From Thalassococcus arenae (lineage in GTDB: Bacteria; Pseudomonadota; Alphaproteobacteria; Rhodobacterales; Rhodobacteraceae), in assembly GCF_019104745.1 (NCBI RefSeq), contig NZ_JAHRWL010000002.1:570076-634075 (forward strand): 64,000 nucleotides of DNA, given 5' to 3'. Each line of letters opens with the position of its first letter. Within the stretch, counting starts at the first letter, position 1. Positions 25,519 through 34,234 of the stretch are shown piece after piece. Both the position numbers and the translations under genes were made by a program. Below the pieces are notes generated by a model. It did not search any database. It saw only the letters and a list, made by a program, of their open reading frames with translations, and was not told the origin of the DNA.

Positions 25519-26715
25519 ATGACGACCTCCGCTTTTCCCGTGATCCGACTGAAACCGAAATCCGACCCGCGTCCGCTCCGGCGCGGCGCACCTTGGGTCT
25601 ACGCCAACGAACTGGTGCTTGACCGGCGCACCAAGGCGCTGGAACCCGGTGCGCTGGCATTGCTGGAGGACGGCGAACGCCGGCCGCTTGCGCTGGTCGG
25701 TGTGAACCCCAATTCCAAGATCGCGGCACGGGTTCTGGATCGCGACACCGACGCGTCGATCGACGACGCCTGGTTCGTTGCGCGGCTTACCCGTGCCTTG
25801 GCGCTGCGGACCCGCCTGTTCGATGCGCCGTATTACCGGCTGGTCCATGCCGAAGCCGATGGGTTGCCCGGCGTCATCATCGACCGTTTCGGCGATGCGG
25901 CGGTGATCCAGCCCAATGCCGCCTGGGCGGACCGGCTGATCGAGCCGTTGACCCGCGCGCTTGTCGCCGTCACCGGGGTGACGACGGTGCTCAAGAATGC
26001 CAGCGGCCGGGGGCGTGCGCTGGAAGGTCTCGACGAGACCGACGCGGTGCTGCATGGCGCGGCGCCCGACGCGCCGCTTCCGGTGCCGATGAACGGTGCC
26101 ACCTACATGGCCGACCTGACCGGCGGGCAGAAGACCGGGCTGTTCTACGATCAGCGCCCGAACCACGCGTTCGCCGCGCGGCTGGGGCAGGGGCAACAGG
26201 TGCTGGACGTGTTTTCGCATGTCGGCGGCTTCGCTCTTGCAGCGCTCGCCGGCGGTGCGGCGCAGGCGCTGGCGGTCGACGGGTCGGCTCCGGCCCTTGC
26301 GCTTGCCGGGCAGGGGGCGGACGCGATGGGCGCGGGCGACCGTTTCGCAACACGACAAGGCGACGCGTTCGACGTGCTTGCGGCGCTCGGAGAAGAAGGC
26401 GCGCGTTTCGGCCTGGTGGTCTGCGATCCGCCCGCCTTCGCCCCGGCGAAACCGGCGCTGGAAGCCGGGTTGCGGGCCTATGAGCGCGTGGCGCGGCTGG
26501 CGGCTGCCCTGGTCGATGAAGACGGCTATCTGGTTCTGTGTTCGTGCTCGCACGCCGCCGACCTGTCGGCCTTTACCGGCGCCTGTCTCCGCGGGATCGG
26601 ACGGGCCGGGCGCCGGGCCCAGTTGATTCACACCGGCGGCGCCGGGCCGGATCACCCGCGCCTGCCGCAACTGGCCGAAAGCGGCTATCTCAAAGCGTTG
26701 TTCTTCCGCCTGTGA
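25519..26715 (+). CDS. rlmI: RlmI-like 23S rRNA cytosine-C5 methyltransferase
   Basis: SAM-dependent RNA methyltransferase of the RlmI family (398 residues), expected to methylate a cytosine of 23S rRNA at C5. Domains in order are an N-terminal PUA domain (KSDPRPLRRGAPWVYANEL), an EEHEE-type linker, and a Rossmann SAM-binding domain with motif I DVFSHVGGFALAAL (residue ~230), motif IV CDPPAFAP (residue ~300) and the catalytic-cysteine motif LCSCSHA (~residue 340). E. coli RlmI has DPPKF where this has DPPAF. The next gene (PIN protein) starts inside its stop codon, so the two are coupled. Confidence 0.88.
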   Translation: MTTSAFPVIRLKPKSDPRPLRRGAPWVYANELVLDRRTKALEPGALALLEDGERRPLALVGVNPNSKIAARVLDRDTDASIDDAWFVARLTRALALRTRLFDAPYYRLVHAEADGLPGVIIDRFGDAAVIQPNAAWADRLIEPLTRALVAVTGVTTVLKNASGRGRALEGLDETDAVLHGAAPDAPLPVPMNGATYMADLTGGQKTGLFYDQRPNHAFAARLGQGQQVLDVFSHVGGFALAALAGGAAQALAVDGSAPALALAGQGADAMGAGDRFATRQGDAFDVLAALGEEGARFGLVVCDPPAFAPAKPALEAGLRAYERVARLAAALVDEDGYLVLCSCSHAADLSAFTGACLRGIGRAGRRAQLIHTGGAGPDHPRLPQLAESGYLKALFFRL

Positions 26716-27251
26716 AGGTGCTCTTGGACACCTGTGTCCTGTATCCAACCGTGATGCGCTCGGTGCTTCTGGGGGTCGCGGCCAGGGGGTTGTTCACGCC
26801 GCTCTGGTCGGACCACATCCTCGAGGAATGGGCGCGGGCGGCGCGTAAGATCGGTCCGGCGGGCGAAGCGCAGGCGCGCGCCGAGATCGCCGTGACCTCG
26901 GCGCAATGGCCGGTTGCGTCGGTGGTCTGGCCCGAAAGGCTGGCCAACCGGCTATGGCTCCCGGACCCGTCGGATATCCACGTTCTGGCCGCTGCCATCG
27001 CCGGGTCGGCCGATGTCATCGTCACGCTGAATGCGGCGGACTTTCCCCGCAACGTGCTGGCCGAGGAGGGGCTGAGCCGGGCCGATCCGGATGCCTTCCT
27101 GCACGGGCTCTGGCGGGCCCAGCCCGGACTGGTGGCCGAGGCGGCCGAAGCCGTTCTCGCAGAGGCACGGCGCCTGTCGGGCGAGGATTGGCGGATGCGC
27201 CCGCTGCTCAAGAAAGCCCGGCTGCCGCGATTGGCCAAGGCGCTCGGCTGA
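26712..27251 (+). CDS. PIN-domain protein, putative ribonuclease
   Basis: A 179-residue PIN-fold protein of the kind annotated RSP_2653-like in Rhodobacter. The acidic metal-binding positions expected for a nuclease are visible: Asp in VKVLLDTCVLYPTV (residue ~6), Glu in SDHILEEWARA (residue ~38), and Asp in LPDPSDIHVLAAAI (residue ~90) followed by VIVTLNAADFP. The GTG start at 26712 overlaps the rlmI stop by four bases. PIN toxins normally sit with an antitoxin gene; none is seen here, and coupling to an rRNA methyltransferase gene points to a housekeeping RNA role instead. Confidence 0.8.
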   Translation: MKVLLDTCVLYPTVMRSVLLGVAARGLFTPLWSDHILEEWARAARKIGPAGEAQARAEIAVTSAQWPVASVVWPERLANRLWLPDPSDIHVLAAAIAGSADVIVTLNAADFPRNVLAEEGLSRADPDAFLHGLWRAQPGLVAEAAEAVLAEARRLSGEDWRMRPLLKKARLPRLAKALG

Positions 27252-27356
27252 CGTGTCGTCGCGGCGCAACGGCCGAGGGTTGCGGCCAAACCGGGCGGCG
27301 GCTATGTCTGCGGGCAAACCCGATGAAATTCATCGGAATTCGGCAAGAGGCAGGAC

Positions 27357-28439
27357 TTGAGCCCGACAAGGACACCGCGCCTGGAGATCCGCGACATCGT
27401 GCGCTCCTACGAGGGGCGTCCGGTGGTCGATCACGTGTCGCTGTCGATCCAGCCCGGACACGTGACCTGCCTGCTTGGGCCGTCCGGTTGCGGCAAGTCC
27501 ACGACACTGCGGATCATCGCCGGTGTCGAGATGCAGGACAGCGGCACGATTCACGTCGACGGCCAGCTGATTTGCGATACGGTGTTCCGCGTTCCGCCCG
27601 AACGGCGCCATATCGGCCTGATGTTCCAGGACTTCGCCCTGTTCCCGCATATGAGTGTGGGAGAAAACGTCGCCTTCGGCTTGAAGGGCCCCGGTCTCGA
27701 GAAACGGGCACGGGCGGTGCAATTGCTGGAACGCGTCGGCCTGGGCAAATACATCGATGACTTTCCGCACAGGTTGTCCGGTGGCGAACAGCAGCGCGTG
27801 GCGCTGGCGCGCGCCCTGGCGCCACGTCCGCGCATCATGCTGATGGACGAGCCGTTTTCCGGTCTCGACAACCGGCTGCGCGACGGCATCCGGGACGATA
27901 CCCTGGCGCTGCTCAAGGAAGAGGGAACCAGCGTTCTGCTGGTCACCCACGAACCCGAGGAGGCCATGCGGATGGCCGACGAGATCGCCTTGATGCGCGA
28001 AGGCCGGATCGTCCAGCGCGGCGCACCCTACAATATCTACAACGCGCCCGCCGACAAGGCTGCGGTCGCTTTTTTCAGCGATATCAACGTATTGCGCGGC
28101 AAGGTTCGCGGGGCTTTGACCGATACGCCCTTTGGCCATTTCCTGGCACCCGGCGTGCCCGACGGTGCCGAGGTCGAAATCGTATTCCGCCCCCAGCATG
28201 TCCACATCGATTTCGATCGCGGTGGCAAAGGGCCGAATCCCACCGCGATCGCCGGCACCCCGGCGCGCGGCATCGTCGAACGGGCGCGGTTCATGGGATC
28301 CGAAAGCCTGGTCGAATTCCGCATGGATCATGACCAGGAAATGCTCAAGGCGACGGTTCCGAACGTGTTCCTGCCCAAGCCCGGGACGCCGCTGTGGCTG
28401 ACAGTTCGGCGCGACCGCTGTTTCGTGTTCCCGGTATAG
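27357..28439 (+). CDS. ABC transporter ATP-binding protein (ferric iron/FbpC-type), orphan
   Basis: A 360-residue ABC ATPase: Walker A GPSGCGKST (residues 41-49), Q-loop MFQDFALFPHMS, signature LSGGEQQRVALARAL (~139), Walker B IMLMDEPFSGLD (~160), H-loop VTHEP, and a C-terminal TOBE/FbpC-like domain from residue ~240. The class energises import of ferric iron, sulfate, polyamine or sugars. No permease or binding protein gene is adjacent, so the membrane partner lies elsewhere. The start is TTG at 27357, preceded by AAGAGGCAGGA. A putative membrane protein follows 59 bases later. Confidence 0.88.
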   Translation: MSPTRTPRLEIRDIVRSYEGRPVVDHVSLSIQPGHVTCLLGPSGCGKSTTLRIIAGVEMQDSGTIHVDGQLICDTVFRVPPERRHIGLMFQDFALFPHMSVGENVAFGLKGPGLEKRARAVQLLERVGLGKYIDDFPHRLSGGEQQRVALARALAPRPRIMLMDEPFSGLDNRLRDGIRDDTLALLKEEGTSVLLVTHEPEEAMRMADEIALMREGRIVQRGAPYNIYNAPADKAAVAFFSDINVLRGKVRGALTDTPFGHFLAPGVPDGAEVEIVFRPQHVHIDFDRGGKGPNPTAIAGTPARGIVERARFMGSESLVEFRMDHDQEMLKATVPNVFLPKPGTPLWLTVRRDRCFVFPV

Positions 28440-28498
28440 GCGAAACCAGGCCGCTCTGATATCCTGTCGCGATATTCGAACGATTGCAGGAGGTCGCC

Positions 28499-29518
28499 AT
28501 GACCCATCTGCACCGGGTCAGGCCGGGATGTTTCGCGATAGTCCTCCTGCCCGTCGCGACATTCGTTTTTCACCATTACCTCAACGCGGTACTGGGCGTT
28601 CCTGACCTGCCCATCGGGGCCGAGATCCTGCGTGAGGACGCCGCGCATCTCGAAGCGGCGGGGCGGACGCGGTTCCTGGCTTCGTTCTGGCTGTTCCTTG
28701 TCATCGTCCTCGTCTGCGTGCTGCTGTTTTTCGACGAATGGCGCAGCCCGCTGACTGAGGGTACCCGCCGGGTGGCGCTGATCGCCGTTGCCGTCGTGAT
28801 GGCGCCGGTCCTGTTGTCGGTCTGGGGCCACCAGACCAACCCGGACGCGGCGCGCGGTTTCGATCGGCTTGGCCGGGCTGTCTACGAGGCGGCGCTGGCG
28901 CAAGGCCGTGTCGCGGGGTGCGAAAGGGCCGATGCGGTCTGGTTGTTGGGGCGTTGCGGCGACAACCCGGTCTTCACGATGCTGCTGGACATGCTCGATG
29001 TCATCAACTTGCTGTCGGCGCTTGGCGTGGGCGTGCTGGCCTGCGGCGTGGTCTTGTGCCTGCGCGAGGCGCCCCAGGGCAGCAGTCTCGAGGCCGAGGT
29101 GCGGCTGTTGCACTACAACCGGACGCGGATGAGGGTCTTTCTGTACATGTCCGGGCTGATGCTGAGCGCCGGCGTGTTCCTGGCCATCGGCTGGCTGCAT
29201 TGGCCCTTGCCGGTGGTCAAGGAGGACATGCGCAAGGAATTCGAGACCTTGCTGCGCAGCACCGAGTTGATGATGGGCGTGTATTTCTCGCTTCTCACGG
29301 TCAGCTACTACGGGCCCGCCGTTCTGGTGCACGAAGCCAAGGTGCGCGCCCTGGCACGGCGCGCGATGGAAGACCAGGGCCCGTATCCCGATTTCGAAGC
29401 CTGGAAGGAGGAGACCAGGCTGACCTTCGATTTGCAACAATTGCTGCGCGACAGCACCGCCGTGATCGCGCCGGTCATCACGGCCTTTGCCGGCGGGTTT
29501 TCACCGCTGTTGAGTTGA
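28499..29518 (+). CDS. multispanning membrane protein, function unknown
   Basis: A 339-residue integral membrane protein. Hydrophobic segments are at residues ~10-30, 60-80 (FWLFLVIVLVCVLLFF), 93-108 (VALIAVAVVMAPVLLSVW), 167-190 (LLSALGVGVLACGVVLC) and 218-236 (MSGLMLSAGVFLAIGW), so about five helices. A start at 28499 has GGAGG at 28489-28493. Its last 18 bases overlap the convergent ribbon-helix-helix gene. It follows the ABC ATPase on the same strand, but its layout does not match an ABC permease. No family is recognised. Confidence 0.7.
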   Translation: MTHLHRVRPGCFAIVLLPVATFVFHHYLNAVLGVPDLPIGAEILREDAAHLEAAGRTRFLASFWLFLVIVLVCVLLFFDEWRSPLTEGTRRVALIAVAVVMAPVLLSVWGHQTNPDAARGFDRLGRAVYEAALAQGRVAGCERADAVWLLGRCGDNPVFTMLLDMLDVINLLSALGVGVLACGVVLCLREAPQGSSLEAEVRLLHYNRTRMRVFLYMSGLMLSAGVFLAIGWLHWPLPVVKEDMRKEFETLLRSTELMMGVYFSLLTVSYYGPAVLVHEAKVRALARRAMEDQGPYPDFEAWKEETRLTFDLQQLLRDSTAVIAPVITAFAGGFSPLLS

Positions 29519-29743
29519 TCCATCGCGTTGCGCGCGCAACCGTTCCAGGATGAACACCCGGATCGACGACGCCAGGCCGACTTCGGGGTCGCGGCCGGTA
29601 TCGATCTCTGCGGCCAAAGCGTTCAGCGCCTTGCCTTCGGATTTGGCGATGCGCCGAAACTCGACCCAGAACGCATCTTCCAGCGACACAGATGTGCGGT
29701 GCCCGTGCAGGGTCAACGAGTGTTTGACGGGCCGCCCGCTCAT
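29501..29743 (-). CDS. ribbon-helix-helix domain protein
   Basis: An 80-residue small protein of the RHH_4 type, probably DNA-binding. The strand region KHSLTLHGHRTSVSLEDAFW is followed by two helices (EFRRIAKSEGKALNALAAEI and SSIRVFILERLRAQ). It overlaps DUF4169 upstream (ATGA) and is the fourth gene of the sspB-fumC block, a conserved order in Rhodobacterales. Its 3' end overlaps the convergent membrane protein gene by 18 bases. The regulated genes are not known. Confidence 0.8.
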   Translation of the reverse strand: MSGRPVKHSLTLHGHRTSVSLEDAFWVEFRRIAKSEGKALNALAAEIDTGRDPEVGLASSIRVFILERLRAQRDGSTQQR

Positions 29744-29913
29744 TCGGTCTTGTGACCGTCGAGATCGCGCTTTTGCTTTTCGCGCTGCGCGTCTTCCAGT
29801 GTTTTCACCGCCTTTGTGCGACCGAATTTCACTGCATTTTCATCAGCCTGCGCGCGCTTTTTCATGCGAGCCTGCTGTTTGCGGAAGCGGTTGAGATTGA
29901 TCGGATCGGCCAT
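29740..29913 (-). CDS. DUF4169 family small protein
   Basis: A 57-residue, highly basic and helical protein (begins MADPINLNRFRKQQARMKKR, ends DLDGHKTE) typical of DUF4169, a family restricted to Rhodobacterales-like genomes and found directly after fumC. It has no membrane segment; the Arg/Lys-rich helix suggests nucleic-acid or membrane-surface binding. Its stop overlaps the ATG of the ribbon-helix-helix gene, so the two are co-translated. Function unknown. The gene is very short and easily missed. Confidence 0.85.
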   Translation of the reverse strand: MADPINLNRFRKQQARMKKRAQADENAVKFGRTKAVKTLEDAQREKQKRDLDGHKTE

Positions 29914-29955
29914 GCGCCAAGCTTACCCACCGTGGGTGTCATGACAAGCGTCGAG

Positions 29956-30024
29956 CATGCGTATTTTTCAAAGAGAAGAAGGTACAGAGCGCCTCTGGCT
30001 TCTTCTCTTTTTCAAATACGCATG
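29956..30024. repeat. dispersed repeat as an inverted pair (giant hairpin)
   Basis: Two arms of 25 bases (29956-29980 and 30000-30024) match as inverted repeats at 22 of 25 positions, and the loop itself holds a smaller stem CAGAG-CGC-CTCTG. Each arm carries the box CGTATTTTTCAAAGAGAAGA seen singly at 22721-22758. It lies between fumC and the DUF4169 gene, where it could end or stabilise the fumC transcript. Confidence 0.8.
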
Positions 30025-30038
30025 ATCCGCCGCCTGGG

Positions 30039-31433
30039 TCAGTCGCGCGGGCCGATCATGTCCTCGGGGCGGACGATGCGGTCGAACGTGTCGCCATCGA
30101 CAAAGCCCAGGGCGATCGCCTCTTCGCGCAGCGTCGTGCCGTTCTTGTGGGCGGTCTTGGCGACCTTTGTGGCGTTGTCGTAGCCTATGGTCGGGGCCAG
30201 CGCCGTTACCAGCATCAGGCTTTCCTTCATCAGCTTGTCGATCCGCACCTCGTTGGCTTGGATCCCCGCCACCATGTTGTCGGTGAAGGCCGAGGCGCTG
30301 TCGCCCAGCAGTTGCATCGATTGCAGCACGTTGTAGGACATCATCGGGTTGTAGACGTTCAATTCGAAATGACCCTGGCTGCCGGCGAAGCCGACGGCGG
30401 CGTCATTGCCCATGACATGGGCGCAGACCATGGTCAGCGCCTCGGCCTGGGTCGGGTTGACCTTGCCCGGCATGATCGACGATCCGGGTTCGTTTTCCGG
30501 CAGGATCAACTCGCCCAGCCCCGAGCGTGGGCCGGACCCCAGCAGGCGGATGTCGTTGGCGATCTTGAAGAGACTGGCTGCCACGGTTTTCAGCGCGCCC
30601 GAGAACATCACCATCGCGTCGTGAGCGGCCAGCGCTTCGAACTTGTTGGGCGCGGTGACGAAGGGCAGGCCGGTGATTTCGGCCATGTTCCTCGCGACCA
30701 TCTCGGCCCAGCCCTTCCTGGTGTTCAGGCCGGTGCCCACGGCCGTGCCGCCTTGGGCCAGTTCGTAGATATGCGGCAGGCACATCTTGACCCGTTTGAT
30801 ACCCATGGCGACCTGATGGGCGTAGCCGCCGAATTCCTGGCCGAGGGTCAGCGGCGTGGCATCCTGGGTGTGAGTGCGGCCGATCTTGATGATATGGGCG
30901 AAGGCTTCGGACTTGGCCAGCAGGGCCTTGTGCAGCTTGTCCAGCCCTGGCAGCAGCACGTCGCGCGCCTGCATGGCGATGGCGACATGCATCGCAGTCG
31001 GGAAGGTGTCGTTCGACGACTGGCCCATGTTGCAGTGATCGTTGGGATGGACCGGCTTTTTCGAGCCCATCTCGCCGCCCAGCATCTCGATCGCGCGGTT
31101 CGAGATCACCTCGTTCGCGTTCATGTTCGACTGGGTGCCAGACCCGGTCTGCCACACCACCAGCGGGAAGTTGTCGTCGAACCGGCCGTCGATCACTTCG
31201 CCGGCGGCAGCGACGATGGCGTCGGCCAGCGCCGGTTCCAGCGTTCCCAGCTCCTTGTTGGCCTGGGCGCAGGCCTTTTTCACAACGCCGAGTGCGCGGA
31301 TGATCGGTACCGGTTGGCGTTCCCAGCCGATCGGGAAATTGAGGATCGACCGTTGCGTCTGGGCCCCCCAATACTTGTCTGCGGGCACTTCAAGCGGGCC
31401 GAAGCTGTCGGTTTCGGTGCGGGTCTGCGCCAT
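30039..31433 (-). CDS. fumC: class II fumarate hydratase
   Basis: Oxygen-stable, iron-free fumarase interconverting fumarate and L-malate in the TCA cycle; a homotetramer. The 464-residue protein shows the superfamily motifs: substrate-binding [17 protein letters not shown] and [20 protein letters not shown], the catalytic histidine region [19 protein letters not shown], and the mobile SS loop [16 protein letters not shown]. Length is standard. It follows sspB by 110 bases on the same strand and precedes DUF4169 and ribbon-helix-helix genes, a conserved neighbourhood. Confidence 0.97.
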   Translation of the reverse strand: MAQTRTETDSFGPLEVPADKYWGAQTQRSILNFPIGWERQPVPIIRALGVVKKACAQANKELGTLEPALADAIVAAAGEVIDGRFDDNFPLVVWQTGSGTQSNMNANEVISNRAIEMLGGEMGSKKPVHPNDHCNMGQSSNDTFPTAMHVAIAMQARDVLLPGLDKLHKALLAKSEAFAHIIKIGRTHTQDATPLTLGQEFGGYAHQVAMGIKRVKMCLPHIYELAQGGTAVGTGLNTRKGWAEMVARNMAEITGLPFVTAPNKFEALAAHDAMVMFSGALKTVAASLFKIANDIRLLGSGPRSGLGELILPENEPGSSIMPGKVNPTQAEALTMVCAHVMGNDAAVGFAGSQGHFELNVYNPMMSYNVLQSMQLLGDSASAFTDNMVAGIQANEVRIDKLMKESLMLVTALAPTIGYDNATKVAKTAHKNGTTLREEAIALGFVDGDTFDRIVRPEDMIGPRD

Positions 31434-31543
31434 GGTGGCCTCCTATCGGTATACAGTCGCATACGCTCTAGCGCGCGGATCGCCCGGGGGCAATCGACAG
31501 ATCGGCGCAGGGTGGGGAAAGCGGCGCTGTTTGCGCCAACGGA

Positions 31544-32029
31544 CTATTTCCGAAACCGGTCGAGCTGGACGATCTGGGCATCCTTGCCATTGGCCTTGCC
31601 ATCCGGCTGCGGTTGCCGCGTGCGCGTTGGTTTCGGAGGCACCGGATCTTCGTCCTCGTCGTTGTCGTCGTCTTCTTCCTGCGTTTCGAATCGAAGGCCG
31701 AATTCGACGGACGGATCGACGAAGGTCTTGATCGCGTCATAGGGGATGTACAGCCGTTCGGGATCGTCGCCGAAATTCAGCGTGACCGAGAAGCCTTCAT
31801 CGGTGACCTCGAGCTTGTCGAACCAGTGTTGCATCACCACCGTCATCTCATCGGGATAGCGGTCGGACAGCCAATCGGCCAGTTCCGCATCGGGATGCGT
31901 GGTGTCGAAGGTGATGAAGAAATGGTGATCGCCGGGCAGACCCCGCGCTTGCACATCGCGCAGCACGGTTTCGATCAGGCCGCGCATCGCGCGGTGCATC
32001 AGATTGCCATAGTCGATGCCGCGGGACAT
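31544..32029 (-). CDS. sspB: SspB-family ClpXP adaptor (alpha type)
   Basis: SspB binds ssrA-tagged proteins and delivers them to ClpXP. The 161-residue protein has the alphaproteobacterial SspB fold (HHFFITFDTTHPDAELADWL, then TVVMQHWFDKLEVTDEGFSV and GDDPERLYIPYDAIKTFVDP) and then an acidic linker (EEDDDNDEDEDP, residues ~120-131) and a basic tail (~QIVQLDRFRK) that likely contacts the ClpX zinc domain. AGGAG precedes the ATG. The tmRNA gene that makes its substrates is only about 4 kb away. Confidence 0.9.
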   Translation of the reverse strand: MSRGIDYGNLMHRAMRGLIETVLRDVQARGLPGDHHFFITFDTTHPDAELADWLSDRYPDEMTVVMQHWFDKLEVTDEGFSVTLNFGDDPERLYIPYDAIKTFVDPSVEFGLRFETQEEDDDNDEDEDPVPPKPTRTRQPQPDGKANGKDAQIVQLDRFRK

Positions 32030-32124
32030 GACCGGCTCCTCTCGCGGTTGTGAGGCAAGCATATTGGTTTTGCCCGGCGATGGAAGGGGGGCGCTCGGCA
32101 AAATTGCGCCCGACCCGTTTCTTT

Positions 32125-33378
32125 TCAGAACCAGCTCATAACCGCGCCGCATACGGCGCTGATCGCAAGGGTTGCGACGACGCCGCGATGCAGGATGCCC
32201 ATCAGGATCCCGGCCAACCCAACGAGGACGGCAGCGCGGACATCCAGGCTGGAAGGATCGGGCATCGGAATCGTCACGGGCCCCATGGAAACGGTGCCAA
32301 CCTGCGCGAACAGCACGTGCATGGCGAACCACAGCGACAGGTTCAGGATCACACCCACCACGGCCGCCGTGATCGCCTGCAAGGCGGCGTTCAGCCGGGG
32401 TCGGGCCAGCAGAGCGTCCACATGCGGGGCGCCCGCGAAGATCCAGAGAAAGCAGGGCACGAAAGTCATCCAGAGCGTCACCACCCCTGCCGCCAGCGCA
32501 AGCCCGACGCCGCCCTTTTCAAAGCCGGTCAGCATGCCCACGAATTGTGTAACGAGGATCAGCGGGCCAGGCGTGGTTTCGGCAAGTCCGAGCGCGTCGA
32601 CCATCTGCGTCGCGTCCAGCCAGCCCCGCACCTGGACGACCTCTTGCGCCATGTAGGCCAGCACCGCATAGGCCCCGCCAAAGGTGACGACGGCCAGCTT
32701 GCCGAAGAACAGCGCAAGATCGAACAGCAGGGTCTGGCCCGCCAGCCAGAGCAAGGGCAGGGGAGCCAGCCAGAGTGCCGCCCAGATCGCAAGCGTCAAG
32801 GCTGGTGTCGGGCGCGGCGGGGCCACGGGTTGCGGCGCGGTGTCGACCGCCTGCGCACGAACAAAGCCCCACATTCCGGCCGCGGCGATGATCAGAGGAA
32901 AGGGCGCGGAAAAGGCGAAGATCGCCACGAAGGCCGAAGCTGCGATGCCGTAGGAGTCGCGCGACGTCAGCGCCTTTTTCGACACCCGGACCAGCGCCTC
33001 GATGACGATGACGATCACCGTGGCCTTGACGCCCAGCAGCAGCGCTTCGGTTGCCGGGCGCGCGCCGACGGCGCCGTAGGCCAGCGCGAGCACGGCGATC
33101 AGAAGCGCACCGGGCAGAACGAAAAGCGCGCCTGCAATCACGCCGCCCGGGACGCCCCGCAGTTTCCATCCGGCATAGGTGGCCAATTGCATCGCCTCCG
33201 GCCCGGGAAGCAACATGCAGAAGCTGAGCGCGCTTAGAAATTGCCGTTCGCTGAGCCAGTCGCGTTCATCCACCAATTCCCGGTGCATCAGGGCGATCTG
33301 CGCCGCGGGGCCGCCGAAGGACAGCAGACCGATCCGTCCGAACACGCGGACCAGATCGGCGAAGGGAACATCAGCCAT
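32125..33378 (-). CDS. chrA: chromate efflux transporter, CHR family
   Basis: ChrA exports chromate from the cytoplasm using the membrane potential. The 417-residue protein has the two homologous CHR halves: the first begins FGRIGLLSFGGPAAQIALMH and has the LPGPEAMQLATYAGW signature, the second contains FGKLAVVTFGGAYAVLAYMAQ and ETTPGPLILVTQFVG. About ten membrane helices are predicted. The start at 33378 overlaps the end of the chromate-resistance gene upstream by eight bases, so translation is coupled. A longer frame to 33441 is not needed. Rhodanese-ChrB plus ChrA is a known resistance pair. Confidence 0.92.
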   Translation of the reverse strand: MADVPFADLVRVFGRIGLLSFGGPAAQIALMHRELVDERDWLSERQFLSALSFCMLLPGPEAMQLATYAGWKLRGVPGGVIAGALFVLPGALLIAVLALAYGAVGARPATEALLLGVKATVIVIVIEALVRVSKKALTSRDSYGIAASAFVAIFAFSAPFPLIIAAAGMWGFVRAQAVDTAPQPVAPPRPTPALTLAIWAALWLAPLPLLWLAGQTLLFDLALFFGKLAVVTFGGAYAVLAYMAQEVVQVRGWLDATQMVDALGLAETTPGPLILVTQFVGMLTGFEKGGVGLALAAGVVTLWMTFVPCFLWIFAGAPHVDALLARPRLNAALQAITAAVVGVILNLSLWFAMHVLFAQVGTVSMGPVTIPMPDPSSLDVRAAVLVGLAGILMGILHRGVVATLAISAVCGAVMSWF

Positions 33379-34183
33379 GATCGGTACCGGTGGTGTGCGG
33401 CCAGTCATGGCCATCGCGCGCCCAGCGGAACAGCGCGTCATAAAGTGCCATACCGGCCTGCAATTGCGTGTTGTCGTCCCGGTATTGCCGCGACAGCCCT
33501 ACGGACAAAGCCAGCAGGCCGGCCGCAGCCGGATGCAGGTCGTGCCGGTCGGTATCGGCGCCGCGAATGACGTCGGCCATGCGGTCGAGCGCGGGGCAAT
33601 GCAGGGCGAAGGCGTCCAGCATGGTGTCGAAGGTGCAATTGGCACCGCGATGCGAGAACGGCACACCGACCATGTCGAAGGGGGTCGCGCCATAGCGGTC
33701 GGCCACGCCCATGACCTCGGCCGGCGAAACGAACAGGAACCGCGCCTGCCGATCGACGAAGCGCCGGATCAGCCAGGGGCAGGCGATGCGGTCGATCTTG
33801 GGCCGGTGTCGGGTCACCCAAAGAGTGGCGCCGTCGATCGGGGCGGGAATCGCCTGGGCGGGGACGCGCAGCGCGTCGGGTGCATCCCGCCAGGCATACA
33901 TCCCGCCTTGCAGGTATTCCGCGGCAATCCCGTCTTGCCGCAGCCAGGCGACCAGGCCCTGGCTGAGCTTGATGCCGCGCTGGCACGTGACGATGCAAGT
34001 CCGTCCGTTCAGACGCCGGATCAGGCCGGGGATGTCGGTATGCGGGTGACGGAACGAACCGGGAATCAGGAACGGGTCTTCTGCGAAGTCCGGGTCGATC
34101 GAGATATCCACGATCTCGGGGCAGTCGGGCGTTCCGATCAGGCGGTTGAGTTGCGTCACGGAAATCTGGTTGAGGGCGGGCAT
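33371..34183 (-). CDS. rhodanese-ChrB fusion, chromate resistance protein
   Basis: A 270-residue two-domain protein. Residues ~8-105 are a rhodanese domain with active-site loop CQRGIKLSQG (Cys near residue 67), a sulfurtransferase fold. Residues ~120-255 are the ChrB C-terminal domain, starting with the signature WVTRHRPKIDRIACPWLIRR. Classic ChrB regulators have a DNA-binding N-terminus; here it is replaced by rhodanese, so a redox or sulfur-handling role in chromate detoxification is more likely than repression. It overlaps chrA by eight bases. Specific chemistry is not known. Confidence 0.88.
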   Translation of the reverse strand: MPALNQISVTQLNRLIGTPDCPEIVDISIDPDFAEDPFLIPGSFRHPHTDIPGLIRRLNGRTCIVTCQRGIKLSQGLVAWLRQDGIAAEYLQGGMYAWRDAPDALRVPAQAIPAPIDGATLWVTRHRPKIDRIACPWLIRRFVDRQARFLFVSPAEVMGVADRYGATPFDMVGVPFSHRGANCTFDTMLDAFALHCPALDRMADVIRGADTDRHDLHPAAAGLLALSVGLSRQYRDDNTQLQAGMALYDALFRWARDGHDWPHTTGTDHG

Positions 34184-34234
34184 GGCGCATCCTTTCTGAG
34201 CACGTTCAGCGGATGCGAATCTTGGGCCGTGGCC

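Noticed and set aside
26712-27251. Toxin of a VapBC toxin-antitoxin pair
   Set aside because: No antitoxin-like gene is adjacent and the gene is coupled to rlmI instead.
33371-34183. Classical ChrB transcriptional repressor
   Set aside because: The N-terminal half is a rhodanese domain, not the helix-turn-helix part of ChrB.
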